Positions 48,701-58,130 of a stretch of 64,000 nt of DNA are shown piece by piece; within the stretch, counting starts at the first letter, position 1, and each line of letters starts with the position of its first letter. Where the stretch lies: the NCBI GenBank assembly GCA_938010765.1, contig CALLVX010000034.1, positions 1 to 64,000 on the forward strand, written 5' to 3'. A model generated the notes under the pieces. That model worked only from the letters and a program-made list of their open reading frames with translations. It did not search any database and was not told the origin of the DNA. Made by a program: the position numbers and the translations under genes. The stretch comes from an uncultured Flavobacteriaceae bacterium. Lineage in GTDB: Bacteria > Bacteroidota > Bacteroidia > Flavobacteriales > Flavobacteriaceae.

Positions 48701-50367
48701 GTCAAAGGAAAATTTTCCAGATCAGCCTTTATATTTCTTTTATCCGCTGCCGTGAATATGGGTTCACAACTAACCGCATCTAACACCGCTAAAAATTCAT
48801 CTATGGCGATCGCATTTATCTCATAGGGATTTTGTTTTGTCAAAATCCCAATTAGATACGTCTTTGCAGGTAGCGAAAGGGCACTTTCGTTTATAATCTG
48901 ATCTGTAATACAATAGGTAGTCTTTTTAGCATCAACCTCGAGTTTACTTTTAATATCATTAAGCAATTGTGCCATGGATGTTGGCAACGTTACCTGTGGG
49001 TCATTTTTAATTTTGCAATCCAGAAGAATCTTAATTTCCCTCTTTCCTTCCTGCAACAGTAATACCGGCGATGAGAGTAAAAATCCTATTCTTCCTTTGG
49101 GATGTTCCTGCGGGATAATGCCTCCATCGGTAAGATATTTGCTAGATTTAGCGCCTAGAGTAGGCCAATTTTTGGGTTGATCTTCTTTATATTTCTTCCC
49201 TATTCCGTCCAACGAATCTGCAATGGGGGCGATGTACATCCCCTCAATATAATTTGTATCCCCGCTACTCAAAGAATTCAAGGTAAGCGTTTTAAGCTCT
49301 TTTACTTGCGCTTTATCAATAATAATCTCATGAGCCAGTTCAAACTGAATATCTTGCTTCTTTGCGTCTTTACCGTCTTTTAATAAAAGTCCTTCTGGCA
49401 ACGGATAGGTTTCTAAATGTTTTGCCACTTCAAAAATTACATGCGCTTTATCCGGGATGGCATCTTTGGGTACCAACTGTAAGACCTGTTCATAAAAAAA
49501 ATCGAGATGTTTTTTTCCAAGTTCGTTCAGGTTTCCTTGAAAATGTTTAAAAAGTTCTAGGAATGTAAATAAAAGGGCCAAATGTGCTTCGTGCTTTTGT
49601 TGTAAAGCAATTTCTAAAGGGTGCAGGCTTTCTTCAATAAAATCAGAAGCGCTATCAATAATTTCTTGCAGCCCATTTAACATTTGGTAGAATACCGTAT
49701 TCAATATAGCTGCTGCTTTGCCATACGCCTCTTTCTTTCCTCCTTTTACTTTTTGAATACAGGCCTCCAATGCGTACACCTCATCTACTGTAAGCTGCCA
49801 GGGAGTATTCATATAGCAGGTAAAGTTCTTTTTAGGGACGCACAGAAAGGTGGCACTTGCATTATGTAGTTTTACATAGTTTTTAAGCGCCGTACTAAAA
49901 GAAGATTTTAGAATACTTAGGAGAGGTACCGAGAAACTATTCTCTGCCTTATTTACCGTCGTATACAAGGTCTCTGTAGGTAGGATCAGTTTATCATAAA
50001 CAAAATTTAAAATTGAGGTTAGTGCTTGTTTGGATGGGTTTGCACTAAGCTCTTTACAAAAAAGTAAAAATTGCCGTTCTAAATGATCGGTATCTACCTT
50101 ACTCAATTTCGCTAATTGAAATGGAAGGCTGTTTTCAAAAAATGCATTCCAAGTACTTCGCTGTTGGTAGGGGGTACCGTTCTTATCTACTGAATATTCA
50201 TAAAAATTGAGACTACGGGCATACTCGCAAATGAGGTATAATTGGTCTGCCAAAGTTTTACCATCAATTGGTGCAGTTTCTGGCTGCAAAGCATCGATTA
50301 TGCGTGTTCGCTGGCTCGTGCCATTGTTATTTTTAAGCGGATGTGATATTTTAGATGGATGCTGCAT
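45769..50367 (-). CDS. Baseplate J-like protein (Afp11-like), 1532 aa
   Basis: C-terminal RGRALMSNDYEKIVLESFPEIYKTKCISHT...VVVAVIPDLTKLMAGNQLEPKAP baseplate-J-like region; position next to gp25. Confidence 0.8.
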   Translation of the reverse strand: MQHPSKISHPLKNNNGTSQRTRIIDALQPETAPIDGKTLADQLYLICEYARSLNFYEYSVDKNGTPYQQRSTWNAFFENSLPFQLAKLSKVDTDHLERQFLLFCKELSANPSKQALTSILNFVYDKLILPTETLYTTVNKAENSFSVPLLSILKSSFSTALKNYVKLHNASATFLCVPKKNFTCYMNTPWQLTVDEVYALEACIQKVKGGKKEAYGKAAAILNTVFYQMLNGLQEIIDSASDFIEESLHPLEIALQQKHEAHLALLFTFLELFKHFQGNLNELGKKHLDFFYEQVLQLVPKDAIPDKAHVIFEVAKHLETYPLPEGLLLKDGKDAKKQDIQFELAHEIIIDKAQVKELKTLTLNSLSSGDTNYIEGMYIAPIADSLDGIGKKYKEDQPKNWPTLGAKSSKYLTDGGIIPQEHPKGRIGFLLSSPVLLLQEGKREIKILLDCKIKNDPQVTLPTSMAQLLNDIKSKLEVDAKKTTYCITDQIINESALSLPAKTYLIGILTKQNPYEINAIAIDEFLAVLDAVSCEPIFTAADKRNIKADLENFPLTKKEEDNALFKIWFSGEKEWISAIPEVVKIHKPPTEGLAPLGEIQFELLISLPPEAPAIVFYNEENLKEHFDLKDNFPVVKIEVNETLKINCGDSSGGTDPCCLKKQNVGGNLLVSPYHFLKHLQLVNAQIDVEVCGVKNLIVQNDEGTLDINSQIFPFGIRPEVPGFDPMNQVELGDPTDPVDPDSLLGPSFYIGSKEVLYKKWDSVRVNMEWKEKPDSFHDYYKAYIKHNPDIVGPPTEENFGLFEDEFQVKVDVLNQGAWDNITKMELFSENDPTFGDLDCKITKFGWEVENSITDRFVDYEEPLEFFKKSQNGFLKFTLADQDFLHKEYPFVLARQMLAYAYTGENKKLADAIYINDSSKIVISPFVDFLNEDVVIDAVGDLATDLVTAIEAVFTFIELNDHLLIGDVTAVKTDIESARTAIDTNLTNYFNDVVGAVLNFAATFESERDDILASLGSIAAGSAQNAITNLTNFFNNLKGRFTNPNGIDDLIIQVEQSLTDFDNLLDDTGIFNFLYGTGFQALIPNEPWTPIIKNLYLDYSARAVKEDIAIVHLYPFENTSKGEAISQDPTLFPYFDDEGTLFIGFDELSPGGTLSLLFQLAEATADSEQDRANINWHYLSNNSWIALQEEFDVLDDATDGLTVSGIVTIAIPDAISNIGNTVMPSGLYWIKVSAPENVLAVAEAIGIHTQAAKVAAKLNENNDTARLETPIKAGSIGKLVKGDFSVKKVVQPYDTFGGRKPEAEGHFYTRVSEQLKHKGRALMSNDYEKIVLESFPEIYKTKCISHTMGLSANIYRRDLEVAPGFVVVAVIPDLTKLMAGNQLEPKAPVSLLEKIGDLLREKTSPFARLKVMNPRYEFVDVCVEVRLYRGKSSSFYAQQLKDDLTFFLAPWFLGDTEKLAFGEEVLYSDLVGFIEQLAYVAYIADLRIEGECNQSGIKIQPLTARSILTAGEICVKINEEDCPPKTPIEIGIF

Positions 50368-50384
50368 GTATTCTCGTGCTTATT

Positions 50385-50807
50385 TTAAATGCCTTGATCA
50401 GCCTCTCTTAGATAAAAATCATACACATAGTTGTAGCGTGTATTCGTACCCTCAATCTCATAGTGCACAGTAATTCTCAATATGCCTTGAATCAGTTCAA
50501 ATGATTCTGCTTCGGTGATATCAACTTTTTCCAAACGAATCCTTGGTTCGTAAAACAGTATGGCCCTCTCTACTAAATCTTTTACGAAACCTATGAGCGA
50601 ATTATCCATACTCTCAAATTGGTAATCTTTAAGGTTACAGCCATAATTGGGTTGCATAACCCGTTCTCCAAGACTTGTAGACAGTAAGATCTCTAAGCTC
50701 TGTTCTATATCTTTTTCTGCGCTCACCATGGTCACAGTTTGTCCCTTTTTATCAAAACTGGGAGGGAAAGACCAGCCCGATCCTAAATATGCTTTATTCG
50801 AATTCAT
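50385..50807 (-). CDS. GPW/gp25 family baseplate protein (Afp9-like)
   Basis: GSGWSFPPSFDKKGQTVTMVSAEKDIEQSLEILLSTSLGERVMQPNYGCNL. Confidence 0.95.
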   Translation of the reverse strand: MNSNKAYLGSGWSFPPSFDKKGQTVTMVSAEKDIEQSLEILLSTSLGERVMQPNYGCNLKDYQFESMDNSLIGFVKDLVERAILFYEPRIRLEKVDITEAESFELIQGILRITVHYEIEGTNTRYNYVYDFYLREADQGI

Positions 50808-50820
50808 TTTTTTCTATAGT

Positions 50821-51111
50821 TTACCCCCCTATCATTACTGTGGGGAATCCTTGAACCAATACCCCGCCATGCGCGGTAGTATCACCCATTCTTGCTGCAG
50901 GTCTACCCCCGATAAATACAGTTCCAGAACCTTTTACAATAGTATCTGGAGGCCCCACACAAACACACATATCTCCTACAACTGCGGCGGGTTGCCCCCC
51001 TATTAAAACTGTTGGCACCGAAGGACCCACAACCGGACCTCCTACATGGGGTACTACCCCGTTGACCAATGGGCACGTATGCATATCCGAAATTCTTACT
51101 GCTGGTGGCAT
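50821..51111 (-). CDS. PAAR-domain spike-tip protein (Afp10-like)
   Basis: PAVRISDMHTCP...PTVLIGGQPAAVVGDMCVCVGPPDTIVKGSGTVFIGGRPAARMGDTTAHGG. Confidence 0.95.
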   Translation of the reverse strand: MPPAVRISDMHTCPLVNGVVPHVGGPVVGPSVPTVLIGGQPAAVVGDMCVCVGPPDTIVKGSGTVFIGGRPAARMGDTTAHGGVLVQGFPTVMIGG

Positions 51112-51122
51112 TCCTTTATTTT

Positions 51123-52910
51123 TTAATTTATATTCACCAGAGACCCTTTTATCTCTGTTATCCCATCGGATGAAAGTTTGGCAGTTGCTCCTTTTAATTC
51201 CATGCTCGACTGTGCCGAAATCGCCATTTGTGCCGCGGCAAGCGTAAGGGCAGTTCCCGCCTTAATATCTATTTTTCCGGTTGCTTCGATTTTAATATCG
51301 GTAGCACTCTTCAATTCTACCCCTGTATTGTTCATGGTAGTAGCGTTTCCATTTTGGTCTTCTATAGTTATAGAAGAACTGCTTTCGTCTAACTTTATCT
51401 TATTCCCTTCGGGTGTATCTATGGTAATCGTTTTGGTGTCATCATTAAAATGTACGCGCATTTTAGAACGTGTTATAAATCCCTTTTCATGATTGGCATC
51501 CTGGGCCGTTAACGGTGCCGGTGTGGCGCTGCTATTCACCATGCCTAGCACCACGGCGTCCCGGGGATCGTCATTCACAAAACCCACAATGACCTCATCT
51601 TCAATTTCGGGCAAGAAAAAAGAACCACGCCCTCCATTGGTCAGCCCTTGTCCGGCATCTAAGGTCGAGACCCTGGCCCATACTCCTCTAGCAGCATTGT
51701 CTGTAATTGGCAGCCTTACCAAAATTCTATTCTCCCCATCGGGGTCGTCTTGTAATTGTACCACTTTACCAATTTGCAGCCCATGTATACCGGGTACCAA
51801 ACCTGCCGCGGCAACATCTACAATATCTTTATTTAATTGGGCAAAACAGTCGGGTTTTAACCCAAACTGTGCCTGTGTGTACCAAGATCCGCTATGCACA
51901 TCTTGACGCACACCGGAAACATATGCCTTTCCCGTAAACCTTGCCCCAACTCCCTGCAGATCTATTAGCTGACCGGGTTTCAACTCACCAAAACCAGTAA
52001 ACTTTGCTCTTCCTTGAATTTTAGATAATCGGCTAATTTGCATCCTAGATTTAGTCCATTCTTGCAATTCTTCTTCAATAGCCTGGCCCGAGTGTCTAAG
52101 CTCATACTTTTCCGGACTCAAGCTTGTTGCCAGTGTAGCGCCATCTACGTTGCCCAGTTCACTTATTTCTACGGCATTGGTCACATGTTCAAAAAGGCGT
52201 TGGCTCCCGTAATCCCATGATTTTGCCTCTACCGATGCCCATTGATTTCGTCCATCCATCTGGGCTTCAAAATCAATTAGGGTGGCTCCAAAAAGTAATG
52301 AAAGAGCAGCACCAACATTCGTCTTCGGGGCTTTTATTACCAATTTACCATCGTCTACCATCACCAATTTACCATTGGCTTCTGCTCTAGAAAGTATAAA
52401 GTCCCAGTCTGTGCAATGGTGCTGAACCATTTCTTTATGGGTCGTATTGGTAACATCAACCTCATGCGATAAGCTGGGATAACGGCCAATAACCTCTTCC
52501 ATAATCTCACTATCCTTGCTGTTTTCATAGTATACATTATGGCGTCCAAGTGTCATCTTTACTGCAGTATCCCTACAATCTAGTATCAATTCTGTTTCGC
52601 CACTTTCCTTTACCTTAATTCCATGTTTTACAATCACGCCTTTAAACAACTGTTTGTTGTCTCTATCTCTACCTGCCTTTATGCGTATTGATTTTCCGGG
52701 TAAAAATTCTTCTTGTTCACTTATTCTAAATGATTCTTCGGAAGCATCACCATCTTTAAGTATGATCTTAGCGCTGGGAATTCTATTTATTTCCTTGATT
52801 ACACTAATAGAGAGCACTTGGTAACCCGGGTCTACCAACTGATCATTGATAAGAATATCAAAGGTTGCGACATTATGTGTTGCTTCCGCAGGTATTACTC
52901 TGTCTTTCAT
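51123..52910 (-). CDS. VgrG-like spike protein (Afp8-like)
   Basis: VLSISVIKEINRIPSAKIILKDGD...DDPDGENRILVRLPITDNAARGVWARVSTLDAGQGLTNGGRGSFFLPEIEDEVIVGF. Confidence 0.95.
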   Translation of the reverse strand: MKDRVIPAEATHNVATFDILINDQLVDPGYQVLSISVIKEINRIPSAKIILKDGDASEESFRISEQEEFLPGKSIRIKAGRDRDNKQLFKGVIVKHGIKVKESGETELILDCRDTAVKMTLGRHNVYYENSKDSEIMEEVIGRYPSLSHEVDVTNTTHKEMVQHHCTDWDFILSRAEANGKLVMVDDGKLVIKAPKTNVGAALSLLFGATLIDFEAQMDGRNQWASVEAKSWDYGSQRLFEHVTNAVEISELGNVDGATLATSLSPEKYELRHSGQAIEEELQEWTKSRMQISRLSKIQGRAKFTGFGELKPGQLIDLQGVGARFTGKAYVSGVRQDVHSGSWYTQAQFGLKPDCFAQLNKDIVDVAAAGLVPGIHGLQIGKVVQLQDDPDGENRILVRLPITDNAARGVWARVSTLDAGQGLTNGGRGSFFLPEIEDEVIVGFVNDDPRDAVVLGMVNSSATPAPLTAQDANHEKGFITRSKMRVHFNDDTKTITIDTPEGNKIKLDESSSSITIEDQNGNATTMNNTGVELKSATDIKIEATGKIDIKAGTALTLAAAQMAISAQSSMELKGATAKLSSDGITEIKGSLVNIN

Positions 52911-53611
52911 TCTGCTGTTTTATCTAAGGGCGGGAAAACAAGTTCTACACCCGGATTAATTTTTCTAAATGATGTAAGTCTATTAGCACGTGCAACCTGA
53001 GTAACATACTTGGGATCCTTATAAATTTTATTTGTCATAAGATCTAACCGATCTCCTGCTTTTACTTGTTTAACATGGGTTAAATCTGGCGATCTTTTCC
53101 GTTCACGGGCAACGCGTTCTTTTTGAGCTACGTAGTTTAAGAAAGTAGCACTGGCTTTGATGCGCAGCGGATCTCCGTTTGGCTTAAACAGTGTGTAGTT
53201 GAGGTCTAGATTTGAGAGAATGCAGGGGAATATGAATTTTCCCCACTGTACACAAAGAAAATGAGGTCGGTGAATCTCACCGTTCATATTGTACACCGCC
53301 TTCATAAATAGATCTAGCTGGGCTTTTACCGATCTATCATCACCATTGTACTTGTAACCCTCAATGGTCTGGGTACCGTCAAAGGTGAATTCAAGTTTTA
53401 GTTCTTCGGGTTTTGTTCCCTTATAGTCTGGATTTGTACCTTGGTTTCCCTGCCCTTGCTGTTGATTAAGCGCTACCTTGAAATTCTGGCTAAAATTTTC
53501 AGGGTTTACCGGCAACGAAATAGGGTTTGGATCTATATTAGAACGTGTTTGAAAACCCTCATCTTCAAAAGCATGTATCAATACCTTTACCAATTGCCCA
53601 CTTTCTTCCAT
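52907..53611 (-). CDS. LysM-containing CIS tube/baseplate adaptor protein (Afp7-like)
   Basis: KLEFTFDGTQTIEG...; C-terminal VKAGDRLDLMTNKIYKDPKYVTQVARANRLTSFRKINPGVELVFPPL. Confidence 0.88.
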   Translation of the reverse strand: MEESGQLVKVLIHAFEDEGFQTRSNIDPNPISLPVNPENFSQNFKVALNQQQGQGNQGTNPDYKGTKPEELKLEFTFDGTQTIEGYKYNGDDRSVKAQLDLFMKAVYNMNGEIHRPHFLCVQWGKFIFPCILSNLDLNYTLFKPNGDPLRIKASATFLNYVAQKERVARERKRSPDLTHVKQVKAGDRLDLMTNKIYKDPKYVTQVARANRLTSFRKINPGVELVFPPLDKTAE

Positions 53612-53769
53612 TATCGTTCAGATTTTTCCTTTATAATTTCAAATACCCGTTCTGCAATTTCATTGATCTTGTCGTCTCCAGACCCTTGCTCTCCTCCTAC
53701 GGAGGGTGCGGTATCGCCATTTTTATCTACAGTGGCTTTGATAATTAATTCTCGTATCTCTAATGGCAT
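53611..53769 (-). CDS. DUF5908 family small protein
   Basis: MPLEIRELIIKATVDKNGD...; start at 53769 chosen because the longer ORF (53910) overlaps the tube gene. Confidence 0.8.
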   Translation of the reverse strand: MPLEIRELIIKATVDKNGDTAPSVGGEQGSGDDKINEIAERVFEIIKEKSER

Positions 53770-53783
53770 TGTGCTATCATTTT

Positions 53784-54257
53784 TTAGTTCACAGTTACAA
53801 GCTTGAAATAATTGTAATTCAGCTCCAGAGTCTCTATAAGTACTTCTCCTCTTTCCGCATTTAACTCCCCTACCTTCCAACTCACAGGCCAGATATGTGA
53901 AAGTTCCCATTGCATCAAAATTTCATGCTTTTCGTTTAGTAGTTCAATATCGATTCTACCAAGCGGAGTAATCACTAAATCCTGAAATGCCTTTTGACAC
54001 CATTCACTAAGCCCGGAATCATCTGGCCTGAGAATACCGCGTTTAAGGGTAAGAGGACTGTACTTTCTGCGTCCAGGGATATTGTGTTCAAATCGGTTTT
54101 CCCCACCTTCTTTTAGCGTTTCCTTTTCTATTTGAACTTCCAAACCAGTAATCGATTGAAACTTTATATCAACTTCTTGCTCATTGGGCAAATCAAAAAA
54201 GAATACTCTAAAATGAAACCCTACAATCTGGTGATTCCTATTCGGGACCGGTTCCAT
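53784..54257 (-). CDS. Phage tail tube-like protein (gp19 superfamily)
   Basis: FHFRVFFFDLPNEQEVDIKFQSITGLEVQIEKETLKEGGENRFEHNIPGRRKYSPLTLKRGIL. Confidence 0.92.
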   Translation of the reverse strand: MEPVPNRNHQIVGFHFRVFFFDLPNEQEVDIKFQSITGLEVQIEKETLKEGGENRFEHNIPGRRKYSPLTLKRGILRPDDSGLSEWCQKAFQDLVITPLGRIDIELLNEKHEILMQWELSHIWPVSWKVGELNAERGEVLIETLELNYNYFKLVTVN

Positions 54258-54265
54258 CTAATTTG

Positions 54266-54733
54266 TTATTTAGCTTCTAGAATAGTAAGCCCTTCGTGAA
54301 CCAATTCCATAGTTTCAATTGCTACTTCATTGGCATCTGCCTTAAGGTCTGTAGATTGAACCTTGCTCGGCCAGGCATTTTCCAAAATCCAAGTAATGAT
54401 AGGTTCGTGTTTTTCGTTGAGCAGTTTAATGGTGACCGATCTTCTAAATAATGATCCGGTATCATTACCTTCTTGAAAGAAATATGTTTTCTGCCATTCT
54501 GTAAAGAAGTCGAAATCGCCTTGAAAAGTGCCCCTTTTCAAGGTCACATTGCTGTACTTTGTAAGGCCTGGTTGTTTGGTCTTGTTGTACTTTTTATTGC
54601 TTCCCTCTCTGTATTCTATCACTTCTGTTTCAAAGTCCAAACCGCTCACCTCGGTGAATCCAATTCGAAACTCATTCCCCCATTCTACCAGAAAATGAAA
54701 CTTTGGTAACGGGTAATCTCCTATAGCTGCCAT
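54266..54733 (-). CDS. Phage tail tube-like protein (gp19 superfamily)
   Basis: YPLPKFHFLVEWGNEFRIGFTEVSGLDFETEVIEYREGSNKKYNKTKQPGLTKYSNVTLKRGTF. Confidence 0.95.
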   Translation of the reverse strand: MAAIGDYPLPKFHFLVEWGNEFRIGFTEVSGLDFETEVIEYREGSNKKYNKTKQPGLTKYSNVTLKRGTFQGDFDFFTEWQKTYFFQEGNDTGSLFRRSVTIKLLNEKHEPIITWILENAWPSKVQSTDLKADANEVAIETMELVHEGLTILEAK

Positions 54734-54776
54734 ATTTTATTTTTTTATGTATTACTACTTTTTGTTTTAAACCTAT

Positions 54777-55730
54777 CTAATTTTTTTTCAGCGCTTTGGC
54801 CGCTTCAATAGCCTCGTTAAGTCCGTTCTTCTTAGAAAGTGTCTTATCACTGATTTTCTTACTTACCACCCACTTGTCTTTTAGCATTTTTGTGGTGTCC
54901 TCGGCAGTTTTCAGTTCGGTTTTCACTTTTACGTAATACGCATTTCCTTTAGGGCTCATGTCTGTCGAATCTGCCGCTTTTATCGGAAATTCAGGCATGG
55001 GTTTTGCCGCCTTATGGTCGCAAGGATAGCCCGGTGCGGTATCGGGCATTTCGGGACCGCAATCTTCTTCTGGAGTTTCAACAGTTTCTCCATTAAACAC
55101 TTTTTGAATCCCTATAAGTTTATTTTCCAGGCCGAGTTCTCCGCAGATATAAGCCCATAAGAGTGTAGCGCATTTAAGGGTTTCAAGTAGTTTTTCAAGC
55201 ACTGCTTCTTGACAGTCGCAAATAGCTTTTATTTTTTCCTCATACACCTCTATACACGTTATGATATCGGCCTTCTCTTTGTCCGAAATATCTTTAAGAC
55301 AATTGATAAGGTCCTTCAGGTTTTCGATTTTCTTTTTAAGCCCCGGCTCACTATCGTCATAGGTCTGTAAACAATCAAATATAGTCTTGACCAAACAGGT
55401 TAGTTTTTCAAGAACTTCATAGGTGCACTTAGATTTTACGCATACAGTGCCCACTTGCTCTAACAAAAAATCGAGTTCTGTACCAACGAGTTTTACTTTT
55501 TCGTCGGTCTTCTCAATAAGCTCGCACCAACCTTCAAGCTTGGTTTCCCAGGCCAAAGAATTGTCATAAGCTTCTTTGTCCTTATCTGTCATTGCTTTTT
55601 CCTCGTTGTATCTGTTGCACTCGTCTTTGTGTTCTTTCTCCCATTTTTCAAGGCAATCTTTGGGTTCCGAACCATTGTCCGAATCACCGTTGCAGCATTT
55701 GCTGTTTTTATCTTTTAATAAACTTTTCAT
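54777..55730 (-). CDS. Cys-rich, helical hypothetical protein of the eCIS locus
   Basis: 317 aa, rich in Cys and Glu/Lys, predicted helical by eye; lies between sheath and tube genes. Confidence 0.7.
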   Translation of the reverse strand: MKSLLKDKNSKCCNGDSDNGSEPKDCLEKWEKEHKDECNRYNEEKAMTDKDKEAYDNSLAWETKLEGWCELIEKTDEKVKLVGTELDFLLEQVGTVCVKSKCTYEVLEKLTCLVKTIFDCLQTYDDSEPGLKKKIENLKDLINCLKDISDKEKADIITCIEVYEEKIKAICDCQEAVLEKLLETLKCATLLWAYICGELGLENKLIGIQKVFNGETVETPEEDCGPEMPDTAPGYPCDHKAAKPMPEFPIKAADSTDMSPKGNAYYVKVKTELKTAEDTTKMLKDKWVVSKKISDKTLSKKNGLNEAIEAAKALKKN

Positions 55731-55759
55731 AATGTTATTTTCTTTAATGCGTGATTATC

Positions 55760-56668
55760 CTAATTCTGATCTGCCATGTGCTTTGGTATCGATTTTTCAG
55801 GAGTTTCGCCATTATCCTTACAACATTCTTCAAATTCGGCACATAGGTCTAAGCATTCTCCCTCGCAATCGCATGAACATATAAAATCAACTACCTTGCA
55901 CAAGCCCTCGATGGTGGTGCTTTGAGATGCTTCTTCGCATTGCATCTCGGCCAATTCTTGTACCACGGTATTCAGTTCTTCTCTAAAAGTGGCAATTTCA
56001 CTGGCAGTTGATGAGATATTATCCTCTGTGCAAACTTTCAGGGAAGTAACACTCTCCATTAGTTTTGCGGCAAAGTCTTTTAAACTTTCCGTATTTGTAA
56101 AAGTTTGTATTCCGGCGATGGTAATAACCGATTCTACGGCATTTTCCCCTTTGTCTTTTATACTGCCGGTTTTTTCTGTTATTTCCTCAAGACATTTCGA
56201 CACCTCTTTTGCTCTGTCCGATTCGGCCTTGCTCCTATTTTTCTGATTTGATTTTGAAAAAACAATATCATTTATGCAGGTAGTAATGGTGCATAATTCT
56301 GTATTGGCGGCTACTATTTTATTACACAGATCATTCAGTAGTTTTGAAGTATCTACTATGTGTTTTTCTATTGCTTCATCCTTTTTGATAAACTCATCAA
56401 TATTCGATTGAATAATCTCGGTCTTCTTATACTGCTCCAGTGTTACGCAACTCAGTAAATCCTGATATGTTTCATGCGTTTCTTTTGCCCTTTCTAAACA
56501 GCATACCTTATATCCTTTTGCAGACATCTTTGAATACCGTGATGTTTCACCCGCTTTTTTTCCGCTCGCTGCTTCTTTCTTTTCGTCTTTGATATCGGTA
56601 AGGCTATTGCACACTATTGTGTCTGGGGTCTGTGAACTACCGTTATCATTACCGTTATTGCTTGCCAT
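55760..56668 (-). CDS. Cys-rich, helical hypothetical protein of the eCIS locus
   Basis: 302 aa; C-terminal ICSCDCEGECLDLCAEFEECCKDNG; lies between sheath and tube genes. Confidence 0.7.
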   Translation of the reverse strand: MASNNGNDNGSSQTPDTIVCNSLTDIKDEKKEAASGKKAGETSRYSKMSAKGYKVCCLERAKETHETYQDLLSCVTLEQYKKTEIIQSNIDEFIKKDEAIEKHIVDTSKLLNDLCNKIVAANTELCTITTCINDIVFSKSNQKNRSKAESDRAKEVSKCLEEITEKTGSIKDKGENAVESVITIAGIQTFTNTESLKDFAAKLMESVTSLKVCTEDNISSTASEIATFREELNTVVQELAEMQCEEASQSTTIEGLCKVVDFICSCDCEGECLDLCAEFEECCKDNGETPEKSIPKHMADQN

Positions 56669-56704
56669 ATTTTCTAATTTTTAATGGTTCGTTAGCATTT
56701 TTAT

Positions 56705-58105
56705 TTATTCTGATAGCATTTTATGGCTAAATCTTAAAATGATAAATTCAGCAGGTCTTACAACGGCCATGCCAATTTCTACGATCATTCTTCCTTCCCA
56801 GATATCTACTTCGTTCATGGTCTCGTTCAGACCAACTTTTACAAAAAAGGCTTGTTCTGGGGTAGTACCCATAAGGGCACCGGCTCTCCATTGTTGCACC
56901 AAAAAATTGTCGATCATAGATTTCACTCTCGACCAAGTATTGATATCATTGGGTTCAAATACGAATTGGATGGTAGCTTTTTTTATAGATTCTTCTACCA
57001 TATTAAAAAAGCGTCTCACGGGAACATAGCGCCATTCATTACTATTCCCTGCCATGGTACGGGCACCCCAAATTATAGCAGGGCCTCTTCCGACAAAAGA
57101 GCGAATTACATTTACAGATTTTCCGGCATTTACATCTACATTTAGGCTGCGTTGTTGTTCATCTGTAACTTTCATCATAGGTCTTATAACAAAATCCATA
57201 TTTACGTTGGCAGGTGCTTTCCAAACACCTCGCGAAGCATCTACACTGGCATAAACCCCAACCACTCCCGGAGATGGCGGCATCTCTAAAGGAAAATCTC
57301 TTATGGCACTTTGTGCTCTAAAATAAGCGGCATTATTAGCACCCTTTAAATCGGCCAATGTGCCAGAGAAAGCTCCTTCAATGGCAACATTGGCGTCGCC
57401 TGCACCCTCTCCGCCATAGTAGTAGTCTAAAATGGTTTCTAAATTGGGAAAATACGTCGCACCATACTTTACTGTATTCTCCTCAGAAGCTGTTTTATTG
57501 CGCATGGTATCAATATTTACCAGCAAATCCGTTTCACCAGGGTCTTGCCAAATATCCATGACCGTAAACCTATCTTTTAACTTTTCACACATGTCCATAG
57601 ACTCCCCGAATAAAGCGTAAAAGTTATCTACATTATCCAACCCCTGTGCGTCCGGATAAACATATAGGGTAATTTCATCTACCTTTTCTGTAGAATTCAG
57701 GCCTTTTTGCAGGTCGGCAAAATTTATGATACCCCCTCCATCTGTATAATTACCAACCGACACTATCCAACAGGGACCCCCACCATTGGCAAAAAACAAC
57801 TGCAAGGCATAGTGCATATTAAATTTTGATCTATTGTCAATTGCGGTAAGTACCGAATCGGGATTACCAAGATCACCTGCAATGGTGACCTTAAGTCCTT
57901 TCTCCTCATCGGGCATTCCAAAGAAGCGTTCATAATCGAACAAGGAAGTAATGCGTTTAGGTTCATTTAACAACGTATTTCCTCTTTGATCTTTAGCTGT
58001 CTGCGTATACCCAATGAAAGCGGGGATTGCTGTTTCTACTTGGGCAATTGAGGGTGGGAGTTTTGGTATTTCTTCGATTTTAACTCCAGGTGTTTTGTAA
58101 TTCAT
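56705..58105 (-). CDS. Contractile tail sheath protein (Afp2-like)
   Basis: YKTPGVKIEEIPKLPPSIAQVETAIPAFIGYTQ...; C-terminal WRYVPVRRFFNMVEESIKKATIQFVFEPNDINTWSRVKSMIDNFL. Confidence 0.97.
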   Translation of the reverse strand: MNYKTPGVKIEEIPKLPPSIAQVETAIPAFIGYTQTAKDQRGNTLLNEPKRITSLFDYERFFGMPDEEKGLKVTIAGDLGNPDSVLTAIDNRSKFNMHYALQLFFANGGGPCWIVSVGNYTDGGGIINFADLQKGLNSTEKVDEITLYVYPDAQGLDNVDNFYALFGESMDMCEKLKDRFTVMDIWQDPGETDLLVNIDTMRNKTASEENTVKYGATYFPNLETILDYYYGGEGAGDANVAIEGAFSGTLADLKGANNAAYFRAQSAIRDFPLEMPPSPGVVGVYASVDASRGVWKAPANVNMDFVIRPMMKVTDEQQRSLNVDVNAGKSVNVIRSFVGRGPAIIWGARTMAGNSNEWRYVPVRRFFNMVEESIKKATIQFVFEPNDINTWSRVKSMIDNFLVQQWRAGALMGTTPEQAFFVKVGLNETMNEVDIWEGRMIVEIGMAVVRPAEFIILRFSHKMLSE

Positions 58106-58130
58106 AATGATATTTTTAAAATTTAAACAT

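Noticed and set aside
50385-58105. Type VI secretion system interpretation (VgrG, PAAR, gp25 present)
   Set aside because: No TssJ/L/M-like membrane complex or ClpV; a single full-length sheath, LysM adaptor and DUF4255 protein fit eCIS better.
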